Assembly: GCA_949127775.1 (NCBI GenBank)
Contig: CASBQF010000092.1
Coordinates: 1-54,832 of the forward strand
Length of the DNA stretch: 54,832 bases
From: Oscillatoriales cyanobacterium PMM_0080
GTDB taxonomy: Bacteria; Cyanobacteriota; Cyanobacteriia; Cyanobacteriales; Microcoleaceae
Reading direction: 5' to 3'
A model generated the notes under the pieces. That model did no database searches and was not told the origin of the DNA. It was given only the letters and a program-made list of their open reading frames with translations. The position numbers were made by a program, and so were the translations under genes. Below, one piece after another: positions 15,700 through 24,933 of this stretch; position 1 is the first letter of the stretch, and each line of letters begins with the position of its first letter.

Positions 15700-17514
15700 C
15701 TAGCTTGACATTTCGAGGGCAGAATCGGGAATAGTGACAAAACTGTAGATTTTTTGAGGTTTGAGGTTATCAAAAATTCCGACTAATTCCGACAAAGGGA
15801 ATGTCTCGCGATCGAGCTGTACTTGCAGGAGTTTGAGCGGATCGGAACCGGTAGAAACCATGAATTCTAATGTTTGCAAATCTGGCCAGGTGCTGAGGTC
15901 GCCGAGAATTTGGACGATCGCCTCTAGGTAAGGATGGTTTGTTTGTTCATACCAGTCCGGGGCTGCGAGTCCAGCTTGATCGAAGCCAAGGTGAACGATC
16001 GTGGAGCCTTCTCCGAACAAAGCTATACCCACCGGTCTGGCTTCTTCTTTCAGCAATAAATCGTGTTTTGCAGCCAAATGCCGTAGTTTTTCGAGGTGTT
16101 CGTACCGATTTTGGATGGCAGAATCTTCCTCTTTTCCTTCTGATTTATACGTTCTGCTTTCTGCCTTGGTTTCGTTCCACTGAATTGCGACTGTGATTAA
16201 ATAAGTTTGCAATAGCAGATGACCGAGTTTTTCGGCTTTTGTTGCGAGATAGATGGAGTTGTAATCGTTGGCTTCAATGAGTAGGGGAACGCGATCGACT
16301 ACTTCAATGCCGTAACCTTTCAACCCGGCGATTTTGCGGGGGTTATTGGTAATTAACCGGATTTTTTCGACTCCCAAATCGTTGAGCATTTGTGCTCCGA
16401 CACCGTAGTTTCGCAAGTCGGCGGGAAATCCCAATCGCTCGTTGGCTTCTACCGTATCGTATCCAATATCTTGCAGGGAGTAAGCTTTTAGTTTATTAAT
16501 CAGTCCAATACCCCGACCTTCTTGGCGCAAGTAAACGACGACGCCGGAACCGACACTTTCGATCATTTTCAGTGCGGCTTGCAGTTGCATCCGACAGTCG
16601 CAGCGGAGGGAACCCAAAGCATCACCCGTCAAGCATTCGGAGTGTACTCGCACCATCACGGGTTTGTCTTTAAATTCTGCTGGATCGCCTTTAACAATGG
16701 CAACGTGTTCGGAGTTGTCTTTGATGTCGCGGTAGCCGTAAATCATAAACTCGCCAAATTGAGTTGGCAATTTGGTGACTGCTTCGCGGCGGACAAATCG
16801 ATCGTGCTTGAGTCTGTAGGTAATTAAATCAGCAATGCTGATCAGTTTGAGATTGTGGGTTTTGGCATACTCGATTAATTCCGGCAACCTCGCCATCGAA
16901 CCGTCGGGGTTTTGAATTTCGCAGATCACGCCGCTGGGATACAATCCGGCGAGTCTGGACAAGTCAACGGAGGCTTCGGTGTGGCCGGCGCGTTTGAGGA
17001 CACCACCGTCGATCGCGCGTAGGGGAAAAATATGACCGGGACGACGCAAATCTTGAGGTTTGGTGTCGGGGTGGATCGAAACTTGGATGGTGCGAGCTCT
17101 GTCTTCGGCGGAGATGCCGGTGCTGACGCCGTTAACTGCATCGATGCTGACGGTGAATGCTGTTTGGTTGTTGTCGGTGTTTTTGCTGACCATCAGCGGC
17201 AATTCGAGTCGATCGAGTCGATCGCCCGTCAATGCCAAACAAATCAAACCCCGCGCCTGTACAGCCATGAAATTGATATTGTCAGGGGTGGCGAATTGGG
17301 CGGCACAAATCACGTCGCCTTCGTTTTCGCGGTTTTCGTCATCGACTACTACAACCATCCGACCTGCTTTGAGGTCTGCGAGGGCGCTGTCGATCGAGTC
17401 AAATTGAAAGGGTTGAGTTGAGGTGTGGTTATTTGGCACTGAGGAGTTCAAGCTATAAACTGTAATGTTATGGAAAGCAAACGTAGTTTGATTGTAACCT
17501 GTTGCTTCGGGCAC
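15700..17514 (-). CDS. ribBA: Bifunctional DHBP synthase / GTP cyclohydrolase II
   Basis: This enzyme supplies both entry points of riboflavin synthesis: RibB makes 3,4-dihydroxy-2-butanone 4-phosphate from ribulose 5-phosphate, and RibA opens the ring of GTP. The RibB half (about 40-235) shows VVVDDENRENEGD and RRPGHIFPLRA with GHTEASVDLSRLAG. The RibA half (about 240-430) shows the zinc-binding ECLTGDALGSLRCDCRMQL and RQEGRGIGL. An extension of about 170 residues follows, as in other cyanobacterial RibBA proteins. It includes a polar stretch (ETKAESRTYKSEGKEE) that may be repeat-derived. The GTG at 17514 is the most upstream start and has no clear ribosome-binding site; an internal GTG about 25 codons in is possible. 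It heads the pentapeptide/HerA run. Confidence 0.95.
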   Translation of the reverse strand: MPEATGYNQTTFAFHNITVYSLNSSVPNNHTSTQPFQFDSIDSALADLKAGRMVVVVDDENRENEGDVICAAQFATPDNINFMAVQARGLICLALTGDRLDRLELPLMVSKNTDNNQTAFTVSIDAVNGVSTGISAEDRARTIQVSIHPDTKPQDLRRPGHIFPLRAIDGGVLKRAGHTEASVDLSRLAGLYPSGVICEIQNPDGSMARLPELIEYAKTHNLKLISIADLITYRLKHDRFVRREAVTKLPTQFGEFMIYGYRDIKDNSEHVAIVKGDPAEFKDKPVMVRVHSECLTGDALGSLRCDCRMQLQAALKMIESVGSGVVVYLRQEGRGIGLINKLKAYSLQDIGYDTVEANERLGFPADLRNYGVGAQMLNDLGVEKIRLITNNPRKIAGLKGYGIEVVDRVPLLIEANDYNSIYLATKAEKLGHLLLQTYLITVAIQWNETKAESRTYKSEGKEEDSAIQNRYEHLEKLRHLAAKHDLLLKEEARPVGIALFGEGSTIVHLGFDQAGLAAPDWYEQTNHPYLEAIVQILGDLSTWPDLQTLEFMVSTGSDPLKLLQVQLDRETFPLSELVGIFDNLKPQKIYSFVTIPDSALEMSS

Positions 17515-17720
17515 GGACGCGCGATCGATATCTGTTTGACAAGATTTCTGGACTTACTTACTACAATTACTGAATTTTGTCAATCAAAGATTGCCGGAGT
17601 ATTTCATGAGTTCGATCGAGATTGCGAGGTTCTTAGGGAAAGAGAAGGATAATTATGTTCACTCTAAATCGGAATTTTTTCGATATTGAGTAGGTCATTG
17701 CGAAAAAATAACAGTATCTT

Positions 17721-17787
17721 GTAGGGGCGGGTTTAGCTAATAATCACGAGATAAAAGCCAGTTTGTGAAGGCAAAACCCGCCTCTCC
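17721..17787. repeat. 67-bp inverted-repeat element, family C copy 1
   Basis: The end arms are GTAGGGGCGGGTTTAGCT and GGCAAAACCCGCCTC. Copies of the same plan and size occur at 23020-23085 (opposite orientation) and 45311-45375. It contains no gene and looks like a small dispersed hairpin element. Confidence 0.8.
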
Positions 17788-17973
17788 CATCTTATGTCTA
17801 CTTAATACGATCGCTCTAGCGCAGTTGAGTTGTTGATTTAGCAATTGTGGCGATGACGAAAACAGCGACAAGCGATCGGATTTGCAATTTTTGGGCACGC
17901 TTTTGGGGCGATCGAGAGTGCCCGGATGTAGCGCTATTCTTAAAACATGGATCGGTCGAACAGAGGTGACGTA

Positions 17974-18240
17974 ATGAATATTACTTTGAGTCCAGAACAG
18001 ATGCAATTGATCGAGGCGCAATTGGCGCAGGGGCCGTTTAGTTCGCCCTCCGAGGTGATTACCAAAGCCCTCCAGACTCTGGCGAAAACCCAGAAGCATT
18101 ATTGGGAGTGGGAGGAGGAAGTGCGTAAGTCGATTGAGCAAGCGGAGGCGGAACTATCGCGGGGTGAGGGAATTCCCTTAGAAACTGTGCGAGAACAATT
18201 GCAGGAAAAGTTTCGCAAAGCACGAGAGGTTAACGGATGA
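17974..18240 (+). CDS. ParD-like type II antitoxin
   Basis: 88 residues. MNITLSPEQMQLIEAQLAQG and the following FSSPSEVITKALQTLAK form a ribbon-helix-helix DNA-binding domain of ParD/CC2985 type. The charged helical tail (about 45-88) would wrap the toxin. The ATG at 17974 is preceded by GAGGTGACGTA; nine upstream codons are open but unlikely to be used. The stop overlaps the start of the toxin remnant as ATGA, the normal translational coupling of such modules. Because the toxin is destroyed, this is an orphan antitoxin. It may still bind DNA at its own promoter or block a related toxin elsewhere. Confidence 0.85.
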   Translation: MNITLSPEQMQLIEAQLAQGPFSSPSEVITKALQTLAKTQKHYWEWEEEVRKSIEQAEAELSRGEGIPLETVREQLQEKFRKAREVNG

Positions 18241-18340
18241 GCCAATGGTTTGTATCTCCCACTGCTAGCCGAGATTTGGATGCGTTTTGGGGCGCGGAAT
18301 ATAGAGGCCTGAGAGCGGTTGCTTCGGGAGTTTGAGGCAA
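18237..18340 (+). pseudogene. ParE/RelE-like toxin remnant
   Basis: The frame starting with ATG at 18237 gives MSQWFVSPTASRDLDAFWG, the usual beginning of a plasmid-stabilisation (ParE/RelE) toxin, then runs to a stop at 18335. From about 18292 the next frame gives ARNIEA, a TGA stop, then ERLLREFEAINLL. This matches the expected continuation (RNIEAGERLLREFE) with the Gly codon changed to TGA. The gene therefore carries a frameshift, probably with loss of several codons, plus a nonsense change, and the C-terminal half is missing. What follows (about 18365-18405) is CGCAGATAATGGCAGATAAA-type repeat sequence. It cannot make toxin. Confidence 0.85.
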
Positions 18341-18548
18341 TAAACCTGTTGCATAAATCTTTGATTGATACAAAAACCGCAGATAATGGCAGATAAACGC
18401 AGATAATTTTGAGATCGTTTTCGACTGAATGCAAGATGTCTAATGTTTCCCGACGAAACCTGAGCGGTGGAAAAACTTAACGCTAAAGCTATTGCCCAAG
18501 CTCAAGTGTAGTGGGACAATATTCATATCCGCTTCAACAGTCCCTCTC

Positions 18549-19913
18549 ATGAATAACTGGCCGAAGTTCCTCCCCCTTCCTGCATCATGGGCAAAAGGTT
18601 TTGCATTAAGCAGTGGCTTTTGGCTGATTGTTTCGGTACTGCTGCCTGGATCTTATTACTACTACTACAGATTTAGCACAGCGTACTGGCGCAGCATCAG
18701 CAGTTCTGACTTTGAAGGCGCGATCGCATTTGCTTGGTTGTGCCAAATCCCGTTATTTGCTTTCTACCATTGGGGATTAGCTAAATTTGCTGAGTGGGTG
18801 GAAAGTCGCAGCCACAACCAGCAGCCGACAGTAACAGTATCGCCTTGGCTGCACTGGAGGGAAGGGTTTATCGCATTTGCTACGCTGCCGGCTGCGATCG
18901 TCATGGGAATTCCGGCTATCGCGCTTTTGATGCTGCCGCTCAGGGATTCTTCGAGCTCAATTATTGCTTTAATTCTCGGAAGTGCGATCGCATCTGCCTA
19001 TTTGTATCACTTCCGCTTTGCAAGGCTGCTTAAAATTCTTCTCAAATTTCTATGGATTTTTTATGCAGACTTGCTCAAGATATTAGAAATCTTGTTAGTT
19101 CCAACACTAACCGGTACGCCGTTTTTTCTGCTAACTGTTGCGACGGCCCAAATGATACCAAAACAACTACTACCGCTGACAACTTTTCTGTTAGTTATTT
19201 CTGTGTTTCTCAGTGGCATAGTCGGATATGCAGCTTTGCAGTATTGGTCGGCGCATTTAGTTAATTGGGCCGCGACATGGTGGCCGGCAGATTCTCCTGG
19301 TTACAGTCGGATTCAAGCTCGAAAATCTTGGAAACATAACAAAACAGCAGCCAGCCAATCTTTGGTTCGGCATACAACCAGTTGGCATTTAGCGGCGAAT
19401 GATACTACCTACCTAATTTATTTCAATTTTAGTGCGATCGTCTTTGGTGCGATCGGTTCTGTGGTGTTTGGAGAGGTGTCAACATGGTCTGCCACAGAGG
19501 AAGAGATGTTAGGATCTGTCGTGGCGCTTGTTTGGGTGGCGCAGTGGCATTTCCGGGGGTGGCCGCGCGAAGTTGAAATTGCTAGGGGTCAGCCCTCAGC
19601 CAACAGGCGATCGTCTAATCCTAATTTACCCGCTGCCGATCCGGTTGCAGTCGAACTCAACCAGCTTGCAGCCGAGTTCGGCGATACTCGGATGAGGCCT
19701 GTCAGAAAACCTGCGTCAGCAACTAAAAAGCCTAAGTCACAGCAGGCTCAGTGGTACGTATTCCGCAGCGGTAAAGCTGAGGGGCCTTATACTAAGCGGC
19801 AGTTGCGCGATGTGCAGAAGATTACCGATCGCACCAAAGTGCGGCTGGGGGATGCGGAGTGGCAACGCGCTGGTGAAATTCCACAATTAGCAGCGTATCT
19901 GACTGAGAAATAA
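18549..19913 (+). CDS. Multi-spanning membrane protein with C-terminal GYF_2 domain
   Basis: 454 residues from the ATG at 18549; the frame is open upstream, but without a good start. About seven hydrophobic segments lie between residues 15 and 330. After a polar linker comes a compact C-terminal domain (about 400-454), QWYVFRSGKAEGPYTKRQLR then LGDAEWQRAGEIPQLAAYL, typical of the GYF_2 domain that binds proline-rich partners in bacterial membrane proteins. A YYYYYRFS run follows the first helix. The substrate or role is unknown. The stop codon TAA directly abuts the family A element at 19914. Confidence 0.8.
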   Translation: MNNWPKFLPLPASWAKGFALSSGFWLIVSVLLPGSYYYYYRFSTAYWRSISSSDFEGAIAFAWLCQIPLFAFYHWGLAKFAEWVESRSHNQQPTVTVSPWLHWREGFIAFATLPAAIVMGIPAIALLMLPLRDSSSSIIALILGSAIASAYLYHFRFARLLKILLKFLWIFYADLLKILEILLVPTLTGTPFFLLTVATAQMIPKQLLPLTTFLLVISVFLSGIVGYAALQYWSAHLVNWAATWWPADSPGYSRIQARKSWKHNKTAASQSLVRHTTSWHLAANDTTYLIYFNFSAIVFGAIGSVVFGEVSTWSATEEEMLGSVVALVWVAQWHFRGWPREVEIARGQPSANRRSSNPNLPAADPVAVELNQLAAEFGDTRMRPVRKPASATKKPKSQQAQWYVFRSGKAEGPYTKRQLRDVQKITDRTKVRLGDAEWQRAGEIPQLAAYLTEK

Positions 19914-20055
19914 TTGATATCAATTCCGGTTGCAGGGCGAATTAATATTACCCAAAATCAGGAGACGGCAGTGCCGTTTCCCTACGTCAGATTAATTGTA
20001 GGGACACGGCACTGCCGTCTCCTCCATATCATTCCGGCGCAGCCGGAATTGATAT
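19914..20055. repeat. Nested inverted-repeat element, family A copy 2
   Basis: The outer arms TTGATATCAATTCCGG and CCGGAATTGATAT enclose the inner arms GGAGACGGCAGTGCCGT and ACGGCACTGCCGTCTCC around AGATTAATTGTAGGG. It has the same plan and size as 10098-10236 and 53947-54085. It begins at the stop codon of the GYF_2 gene. Confidence 0.88.
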
Positions 20056-20078
20056 GACTGCATGGCTTAAATTTTCCT

Positions 20079-20111
20079 AAAAAAAAGCCCTCAACTTTGT
20101 GAGGGCTTTGC
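20079..20111 (-). terminator. Rho-independent terminator of tRNA-Phe
   Basis: On the minus strand, AAAGCCCTCA and TGAGGGCTTT pair around CAAAGT and are followed by a T run. It lies three bases beyond the 3' end of the tRNA gene. Confidence 0.88.
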
Positions 20112-20113
20112 GA

Positions 20114-20186
20114 TGCCAAGACGGAGATTTGAACTCCGGACACGTGGATTTTCAGTCCACTGCTCTACCAACTGAGCTATCTCGGC
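20114..20186 (-). tRNA. trnF: tRNA-Phe (GAA)
   Basis: A 73-nt cloverleaf on the minus strand. The acceptor GCCGAGA pairs with TCTTGGC (one G-T), the D arm is GCTCAGTTGGTAGAGC, the anticodon loop CTGAAAA has GAA, the T arm contains GGAGTTCAAATCTCC, and the discriminator is A. CCA is not encoded. A terminator follows directly. Confidence 0.97.
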
Positions 20187-20315
20187 TTGTTTTTTTACGC
20201 TTAACAACCTTAGCAGACACATGGGATTTTAGCAAGCACTTTTCTAAAATAATTTGTCGATCGCCCGGAACCGCCCACCTGTAATGTAAAAGCTGCACAC
20301 AATCCAAAAATCGCA

Positions 20316-22976
20316 ATGACACAGCAACATCGGGGCAATGGGGGCAAGAGTCTGCTTGTCCTAGGGATAATTTGGCTGTTGGGGGCAATTAGCGATCGAC
20401 TCTGGTTTGCCCTCGATCGCGCCGTACCCGCCTGGGATCAAGCAGAATACCTGACTGGAACCCTGAATTACTTGCAGGCGTTGCAGCATCCTCAGTGGTT
20501 ATCGGGGGAATGGTGGACAAACTTCTGGCTGCTTTCGACGAAGATTCCGCCCCTAGTCTTTATCTTGACTACGCCGTTTTTGCGTATTTTTGGTGCTGCG
20601 GGCGATCGGGCAACCCTCGTTCATTTATTATTTAGTGCTATTCTGCTCGCTTCAGTCTACAGTCTGGGCGTTCAATTATTTAACAGGCAAGTCGGTTTGT
20701 GGGCTGCGGCAATTTGCGTTTTGTTACCGGGACTTTATCGCTTCCGCTTGCAATTTTTACTGGATTTTCCCCTAACTGCTGCGATTACTTTTTGTTTCTA
20801 TTGTCTGACTATGTGGAAGCAGGAAAGTTCGGCAGCGGATTTTGTACCGGATGTAAAGGATGGATATATCCCCGTAGGGACACGGCATTGCCGTGTCCCT
20901 AGGACTCGATCGTCTTTCTTTTGGGCGATCGCCTTTGGAATTTCTCTGGGCTTATCAATATTAGTTAAACATACTACAGTCTTATTTTTGTTTACTCCGA
21001 TTCTGTGGGTGGCGGTTGCTGCACTGTGGCAAAAAGCTTGGGGAAGATTAGCTCAATTGGCTGGTGCTTTGTTGTTGTCGGTAGCTGTATTTGGCCCTTG
21101 GGCAAAAACAAATTGGCTGTTAATTTTGACTGGGGGAAAACGGGCAACGCTGGATTCTGCGATCGCCGAAGGAGATCCGGGCCTGAATACGATCGATGCT
21201 TGGATCTACTACGCTCAACATTTACCAGAACACATTTCTTGGCCTCTGTTACTTATCCCCTTAGTCGGGTTGATACTTTATTGGCATCGTCGGCAAGATA
21301 GTTCGTCAATATTTCATCTCAACTCCTGTCGATGGCTGGCTGTTTTTTGGGTTGGAGCTTATTTAATTAACTCGCTCAATATCAACAAAGACGACCGATA
21401 TGTGATTCCTTATTTGCCAGTTTTATCTATTTTCTTAGCATACTGTTTGACGCTGTGGCCTCGCAAGTGGGGTTCGCAAATTCGTTGGGGAACAATTGGC
21501 TTAGCAATTGTGGGAATGCTGTTGCATATGTGGCCTTTGGGAGGTTCTTTCGGACATAACTTAGTTCAAACTATTAGTCCTGGAAATTCTAGTTATCCTT
21601 ACTTGGGGAAAGAGTGGCCGCACCGAGAGGTAATTGCCGAAATTATTGATACGGAACCTTATTTGCAATCGACTTTGGGCGTGTTACCTTCGACACCAGA
21701 AATTAACCAGCATAATTTGAATTATTACGGTGCTTTGGCGAATTTTCAGGTTTACGGGCGGCAGGTGGGAACGAATTTAAAGGAAGTGCCGCAGGATGTG
21801 CGATCGCTTTCTTGGTTTGTAAGTAAAACTGGCCCGCAAGGTTCGATTCGCGATCGGATTAAAAAAGCTCAAAATGCAGCGGTGGGGATGATTGAAAAAG
21901 GCGATAAGTTTTTGTTGCAAAAAGCTTGGATTTTGCCTGACAATACTAATTTGAATCTTTATCGCAAGCGATCGCACCCTGTGGAAGTACAGCCGTTGAA
22001 TGACGCGCGATCGCAAGTACAATTAGATCGAGTTACTGTGGCTGCTGCTTCAGTACCCGGAGTCCCGCTTCCTGTAACGTATACTTGGTCTGGGCCTTGG
22101 CAACAGTTGCAGTCTGGTTTAGTGTTGGTAACGTGGCAAAATCAGCAGTCTGGCGATATTTCAACGGGAAAGACTTTTAGGATTTTACACGATCGCGCGA
22201 TCGCCCAAGCAACTTTGCATCCGGGGATTCTGGGGGCTGATAAATTTGCTGTGGGGTTTCGGGTAGTCGATCGTACCGCAATGCTGACTCCGGCTAATCT
22301 TGCACCGGGAAGTTACAATCTAGAAGCGACTTATCTCGATCGGAAAACTGGCGAAACTTATCCGATGAATGTGCCGCAGGTAACTCTAAAAATTGACGCA
22401 GAGCCTCTCAATATGCGTTCCCAGACTCGAACCGGGAATGAAGATGAGCAAAAGTTGAAAATCGCCGATACTCAGCCTCAGAACGAGGAGCAGCCTGAGT
22501 TGGATTTGGTAACTCAATTGCGGGAGATGGCGGTTAATTTACCGAAAGGATTGCCCGGTTTAGAACCGGTGTTCGAGCAGATTGGACGCATCAATCAGTA
22601 CGATCCCACCCAAGATTATACCGTGCAAGCGGAACAAGCGTTAGAATATCGACTGAAGCAAGAACCGGATAATCTAGAACTCGCTTATGCTTTGGCATTT
22701 TCTCGGGTGTTGCAGCAGAATGTCGAAAGTTCGATCGCCGCCTTAGAAAAAGTCACTCAACTCGACTCACAAAACCCCTACGCTTACGCCTATCTTGCTT
22801 TCGTACACTTGTACGGCTGGCATCCCAAAGCCGCTGAAACTGCCTTAAAACCCGCTCTGGATATCAACCCCAACCTACCGGAAATTAGAGTTTTAAATGG
22901 TTTAGCAACTCTGCTGCAAGGCAATCTCATCCAAGCATGGCAAGATTTGCAATACTTGAAAAAGTTGAAAATTTAA
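20316..22976 (+). CDS. GT39-like membrane glycosyltransferase with TPR tail
   Basis: 886 residues. Residues about 10-420 have ten or more hydrophobic helices. An early acidic motif in the first extracytoplasmic loop (VPAWDQAEYLTG) fits the Asp-containing catalytic loop of ArnT/PMT-type (GT-C) enzymes that transfer sugars from polyprenyl-phosphate carriers. The part from about 430 to 720 is soluble and beta-rich, probably periplasmic. The last about 130 residues contain TPR-like repeats (ALAYALAFSRVLQQN, NPYAYAYLAFVHLYG). Residues about 186-196 (IPVGTRHCRVPRT) are encoded by a dispersed palindromic repeat inserted in frame between helices. The ATG at 20316 lies 130 bp from the divergent tRNA gene. 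It is probably involved in envelope or protein glycosylation; the substrate is unknown. Confidence 0.82.
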   Translation: MTQQHRGNGGKSLLVLGIIWLLGAISDRLWFALDRAVPAWDQAEYLTGTLNYLQALQHPQWLSGEWWTNFWLLSTKIPPLVFILTTPFLRIFGAAGDRATLVHLLFSAILLASVYSLGVQLFNRQVGLWAAAICVLLPGLYRFRLQFLLDFPLTAAITFCFYCLTMWKQESSAADFVPDVKDGYIPVGTRHCRVPRTRSSFFWAIAFGISLGLSILVKHTTVLFLFTPILWVAVAALWQKAWGRLAQLAGALLLSVAVFGPWAKTNWLLILTGGKRATLDSAIAEGDPGLNTIDAWIYYAQHLPEHISWPLLLIPLVGLILYWHRRQDSSSIFHLNSCRWLAVFWVGAYLINSLNINKDDRYVIPYLPVLSIFLAYCLTLWPRKWGSQIRWGTIGLAIVGMLLHMWPLGGSFGHNLVQTISPGNSSYPYLGKEWPHREVIAEIIDTEPYLQSTLGVLPSTPEINQHNLNYYGALANFQVYGRQVGTNLKEVPQDVRSLSWFVSKTGPQGSIRDRIKKAQNAAVGMIEKGDKFLLQKAWILPDNTNLNLYRKRSHPVEVQPLNDARSQVQLDRVTVAAASVPGVPLPVTYTWSGPWQQLQSGLVLVTWQNQQSGDISTGKTFRILHDRAIAQATLHPGILGADKFAVGFRVVDRTAMLTPANLAPGSYNLEATYLDRKTGETYPMNVPQVTLKIDAEPLNMRSQTRTGNEDEQKLKIADTQPQNEEQPELDLVTQLREMAVNLPKGLPGLEPVFEQIGRINQYDPTQDYTVQAEQALEYRLKQEPDNLELAYALAFSRVLQQNVESSIAALEKVTQLDSQNPYAYAYLAFVHLYGWHPKAAETALKPALDINPNLPEIRVLNGLATLLQGNLIQAWQDLQYLKKLKI
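20871..20905. repeat. Palindromic repeat inside the glycosyltransferase gene
   Basis: GTAGGGACACGGCATTGCCG followed by TGTCCCTA is a nearly complete palindrome of the ACGGCACTGCCGT family. It sits in frame in a loop between predicted membrane helices and keeps the reading frame open. Confidence 0.9.
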
Positions 22977-23019
22977 CAATTATTAGGAATTAGACAAAAG
23001 TTGGACTGAAAATGAATGA

Positions 23020-23085
23020 GAGGGCGGGTTTTGCCGTTTATTTAGTGATTTGTATCATAGATTTTTAGCTAAACCCGCCCCTACA
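23020..23085. repeat. 66-bp inverted-repeat element, family C copy 2
   Basis: The arms GAGGGCGGGTTTTGCC and AGCTAAACCCGCCCCTAC flank an AT-rich middle. It lies between the glycosyltransferase and the BtuF-like gene and is followed by TGATGAC heptamers (about 23091-23115). Confidence 0.85.
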
Positions 23086-23132
23086 AAATGCTGATGACTG
23101 ATGACTGATGACTAATAACTAATGACTTCCCA

Positions 23133-24053
23133 ATGAACCAACTCAGAATTGTCTCCCTAATTCCCAGCGCCACCGAAATTGTAGCAGTTTTAGGATTAAC
23201 TGATGCCATTGTCGGTCGTTCTCACGAATGCGATTATCCGCCAGAAATTCAAAATCTACCTGTTTGCACTCAGCCTAAATTCAATCCCGAAGGAACTAGC
23301 AGCGAAATTCACAACCGCGTGACAGAATTGTTGCAAAATGCGCTCAGTGTCTATAAAGTAGAAATAGATACTTTGGAAAAATTGCAGCCAACTCACATTA
23401 TTACTCAAGCTCAATGTGAAGTCTGTGCTTGTTCTTTGGGAGAGGTTGAACAAGCAGTAAGCACGCTGGTAAATAGCAAACCAGAAATAATTTCTTTGCA
23501 GCCGAATTTGCTAGCAGAAATCTGGACGGATATTGAACGAGTTGCAGATGCTTTGGGTGTCGATGCCAAAAGTACGATCGATCTTTTACAATCCCGCATT
23601 GATGCTATTATCTTAAAAACCCAAACATTAACCGTTAAACCCACAGTAGCCTGCATCGAATGGATTGAACCTTTGATGGCTGCGGGTAACTGGATTCCCG
23701 AATTAGTCGCTATGGCGGGAGGAAATTCACTGTTTGGGGTTATCGGCGAACATTCCCCTTGGTTAAAATGGGAATCCCTAGTAGAAGCTAATCCCGATAT
23801 AATTATTTTCATGCCCTGTGGCTTTGATTTGAATCGCACCCGCATCGAAGCAATGCAGATAACTAAATATGCAGAATGGTCAAATTTGACAGCAGTAAAA
23901 ACGGGGAAAGTTTACATAACTGATGGGAATGCTTACTTTAATCGCCCTGGGCCGAGATTAGTTGATTCGTTAGAGATTTTAGCAGAAATTATCCATCCTG
24001 AAATCTTCGATTTTGGTCATAAGGGTGAGCGTTTGCAGCATTTCCTACCATAA
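23133..24053 (+). CDS. BtuF/cobalamin-binding-like periplasmic-type binding protein
   Basis: 306 residues of the helical-backbone metal/corrin-binding family (COG0614). RIVSLIPSATEIVAVLGL is the usual first strand and helix, followed by GRSHECDYP, and QCEVCACSL near residue 92 is characteristic of the 'cobalamin-binding protein' branch. The C-terminal lobe has ANPDIIIFMPCGFD and a final VDSLEILAEIIHP. There is no signal peptide, so it is probably cytoplasmic or a non-transport relative, unlike classical BtuF. No ABC permease or ATPase is adjacent and no cobalamin riboswitch is visible upstream. It is likely monocistronic. Confidence 0.8.
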   Translation: MNQLRIVSLIPSATEIVAVLGLTDAIVGRSHECDYPPEIQNLPVCTQPKFNPEGTSSEIHNRVTELLQNALSVYKVEIDTLEKLQPTHIITQAQCEVCACSLGEVEQAVSTLVNSKPEIISLQPNLLAEIWTDIERVADALGVDAKSTIDLLQSRIDAIILKTQTLTVKPTVACIEWIEPLMAAGNWIPELVAMAGGNSLFGVIGEHSPWLKWESLVEANPDIIIFMPCGFDLNRTRIEAMQITKYAEWSNLTAVKTGKVYITDGNAYFNRPGPRLVDSLEILAEIIHPEIFDFGHKGERLQHFLP

Positions 24054-24055
24054 AA

Positions 24056-24262
24056 ATCAGGACACAACAATGTTGTGTCCCTACAGAATATCTGTATTTC
24101 ACCAAATATCAGTTAATTGCAGATGATATGTGTAGGGAAACGGCACTGCCGTCTCCGGGGCTTCGCGTTCATTTCCTGCCATAAAAATCAGGACACAACA
24201 GTGTTGTGTCCCTACAGAATCGGAGATAATGTTTGTAGGGAAACGGCACTGCCGTCTCCTGA
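24056..24262. repeat. Two direct copies of paired hairpin repeats
   Basis: The unit AGGACACAACA(A/G)TGTTGTGTCC followed about 60 bp later by TAGGGAAACGGCACTGCCGT is present twice (first hairpins near 24059 and 24190). The second part is the ACGGCACTGCCGT family also seen in the 3584-4142 array. Confidence 0.85.
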
Positions 24263-24321
24263 CTTTTGCTTTGGGTTAATTAAACCAAATCTGATATCAG
24301 TTGATGCAAAAATTGCTATTC

Positions 24322-24933
24322 TTACTTGGCTGCATTAGCAGGCATCAGCACCTTGTCAATTACGTGAATCACACCGTTGCTAGCTTTGATGTCAGCTTTC
24401 ACAACATTAGCGCCACCGACAGTAACTTTGCCACCGCTAACTACCACCTTCAACGAACTGCCTTCAACACTTTTGACATCGCTGGACTTCAGGCTAGTAG
24501 ATAAAACTGCACCAGACACAACATGATAAGTCAAAATCTTGGTAAGTTTGGCTTTGTTGGCTGGTTTCAGCAAATCATCCAAAGCTCCTTTTGGCAAAGC
24601 TGCAAATGCCGCGTCTGTTGGTGCAAAAACAGTGAAGGGGCCTTTTCCTTGCAAAGTTTTCACCAAACCTGCTGCTCCCAAAGCCTTTGTCAATGTCTTG
24701 AATTGAGGGTCGCCAGATGCAATTGCGACAATATCCTGAGCAGCAGCAACTTTTTCCGGTGAAGCAGCAGTTTTCGGATTTCCTGCAACTTGTTGAGTTG
24801 GAGTTGCACTCGCAACATTGGTGTTGGAGTTGATGTGAGCCCAAGCTGGGAAACCAATCAACGCGCTAGCGCCAATTACTCCTGCGAAACCTGCGAGTTG
24901 TTTCATCAAGTTAGGTACGTTTTGATTTTTCAT
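24322..24933 (-). CDS. Secreted fasciclin (FAS1) domain protein
   Basis: 203 residues. Residues 1-33 are a signal peptide (hydrophobic [18 protein letters not shown], likely cleavage after AWA). A low-complexity linker (to about 65) leads to a single FAS1 domain (about 68-200) with the H1 motif [19 protein letters not shown], the YH motif TYHVVSGAV and the H2-like [16 protein letters not shown]1 domains mediate adhesion or surface interactions; single-domain secreted versions are common in cyanobacteria and often stress-induced. It is a single gene, with ACGGCACTGCCGT repeats beyond its 3' end. Confidence 0.93.
   Translation of the reverse strand: MKNQNVPNLMKQLAGFAGVIGASALIGFPAWAHINSNTNVASATPTQQVAGNPKTAASPEKVAAAQDIVAIASGDPQFKTLTKALGAAGLVKTLQGKGPFTVFAPTDAAFAALPKGALDDLLKPANKAKLTKILTYHVVSGAVLSTSLKSSDVKSVEGSSLKVVVSGGKVTVGGANVVKADIKASNGVIHVIDKVLMPANAAK

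Noticed and set aside
20148-20388. Minus-strand protein frame over the tRNA-Phe gene
   Set aside because: It overlaps a confident tRNA and the start of the glycosyltransferase gene and has no family resemblance.
22977-23132. Cobalamin riboswitch before the BtuF-like gene
   Set aside because: The gap is filled by a family C hairpin and TGATGAC heptamers; no B12-box-like sequence is visible.
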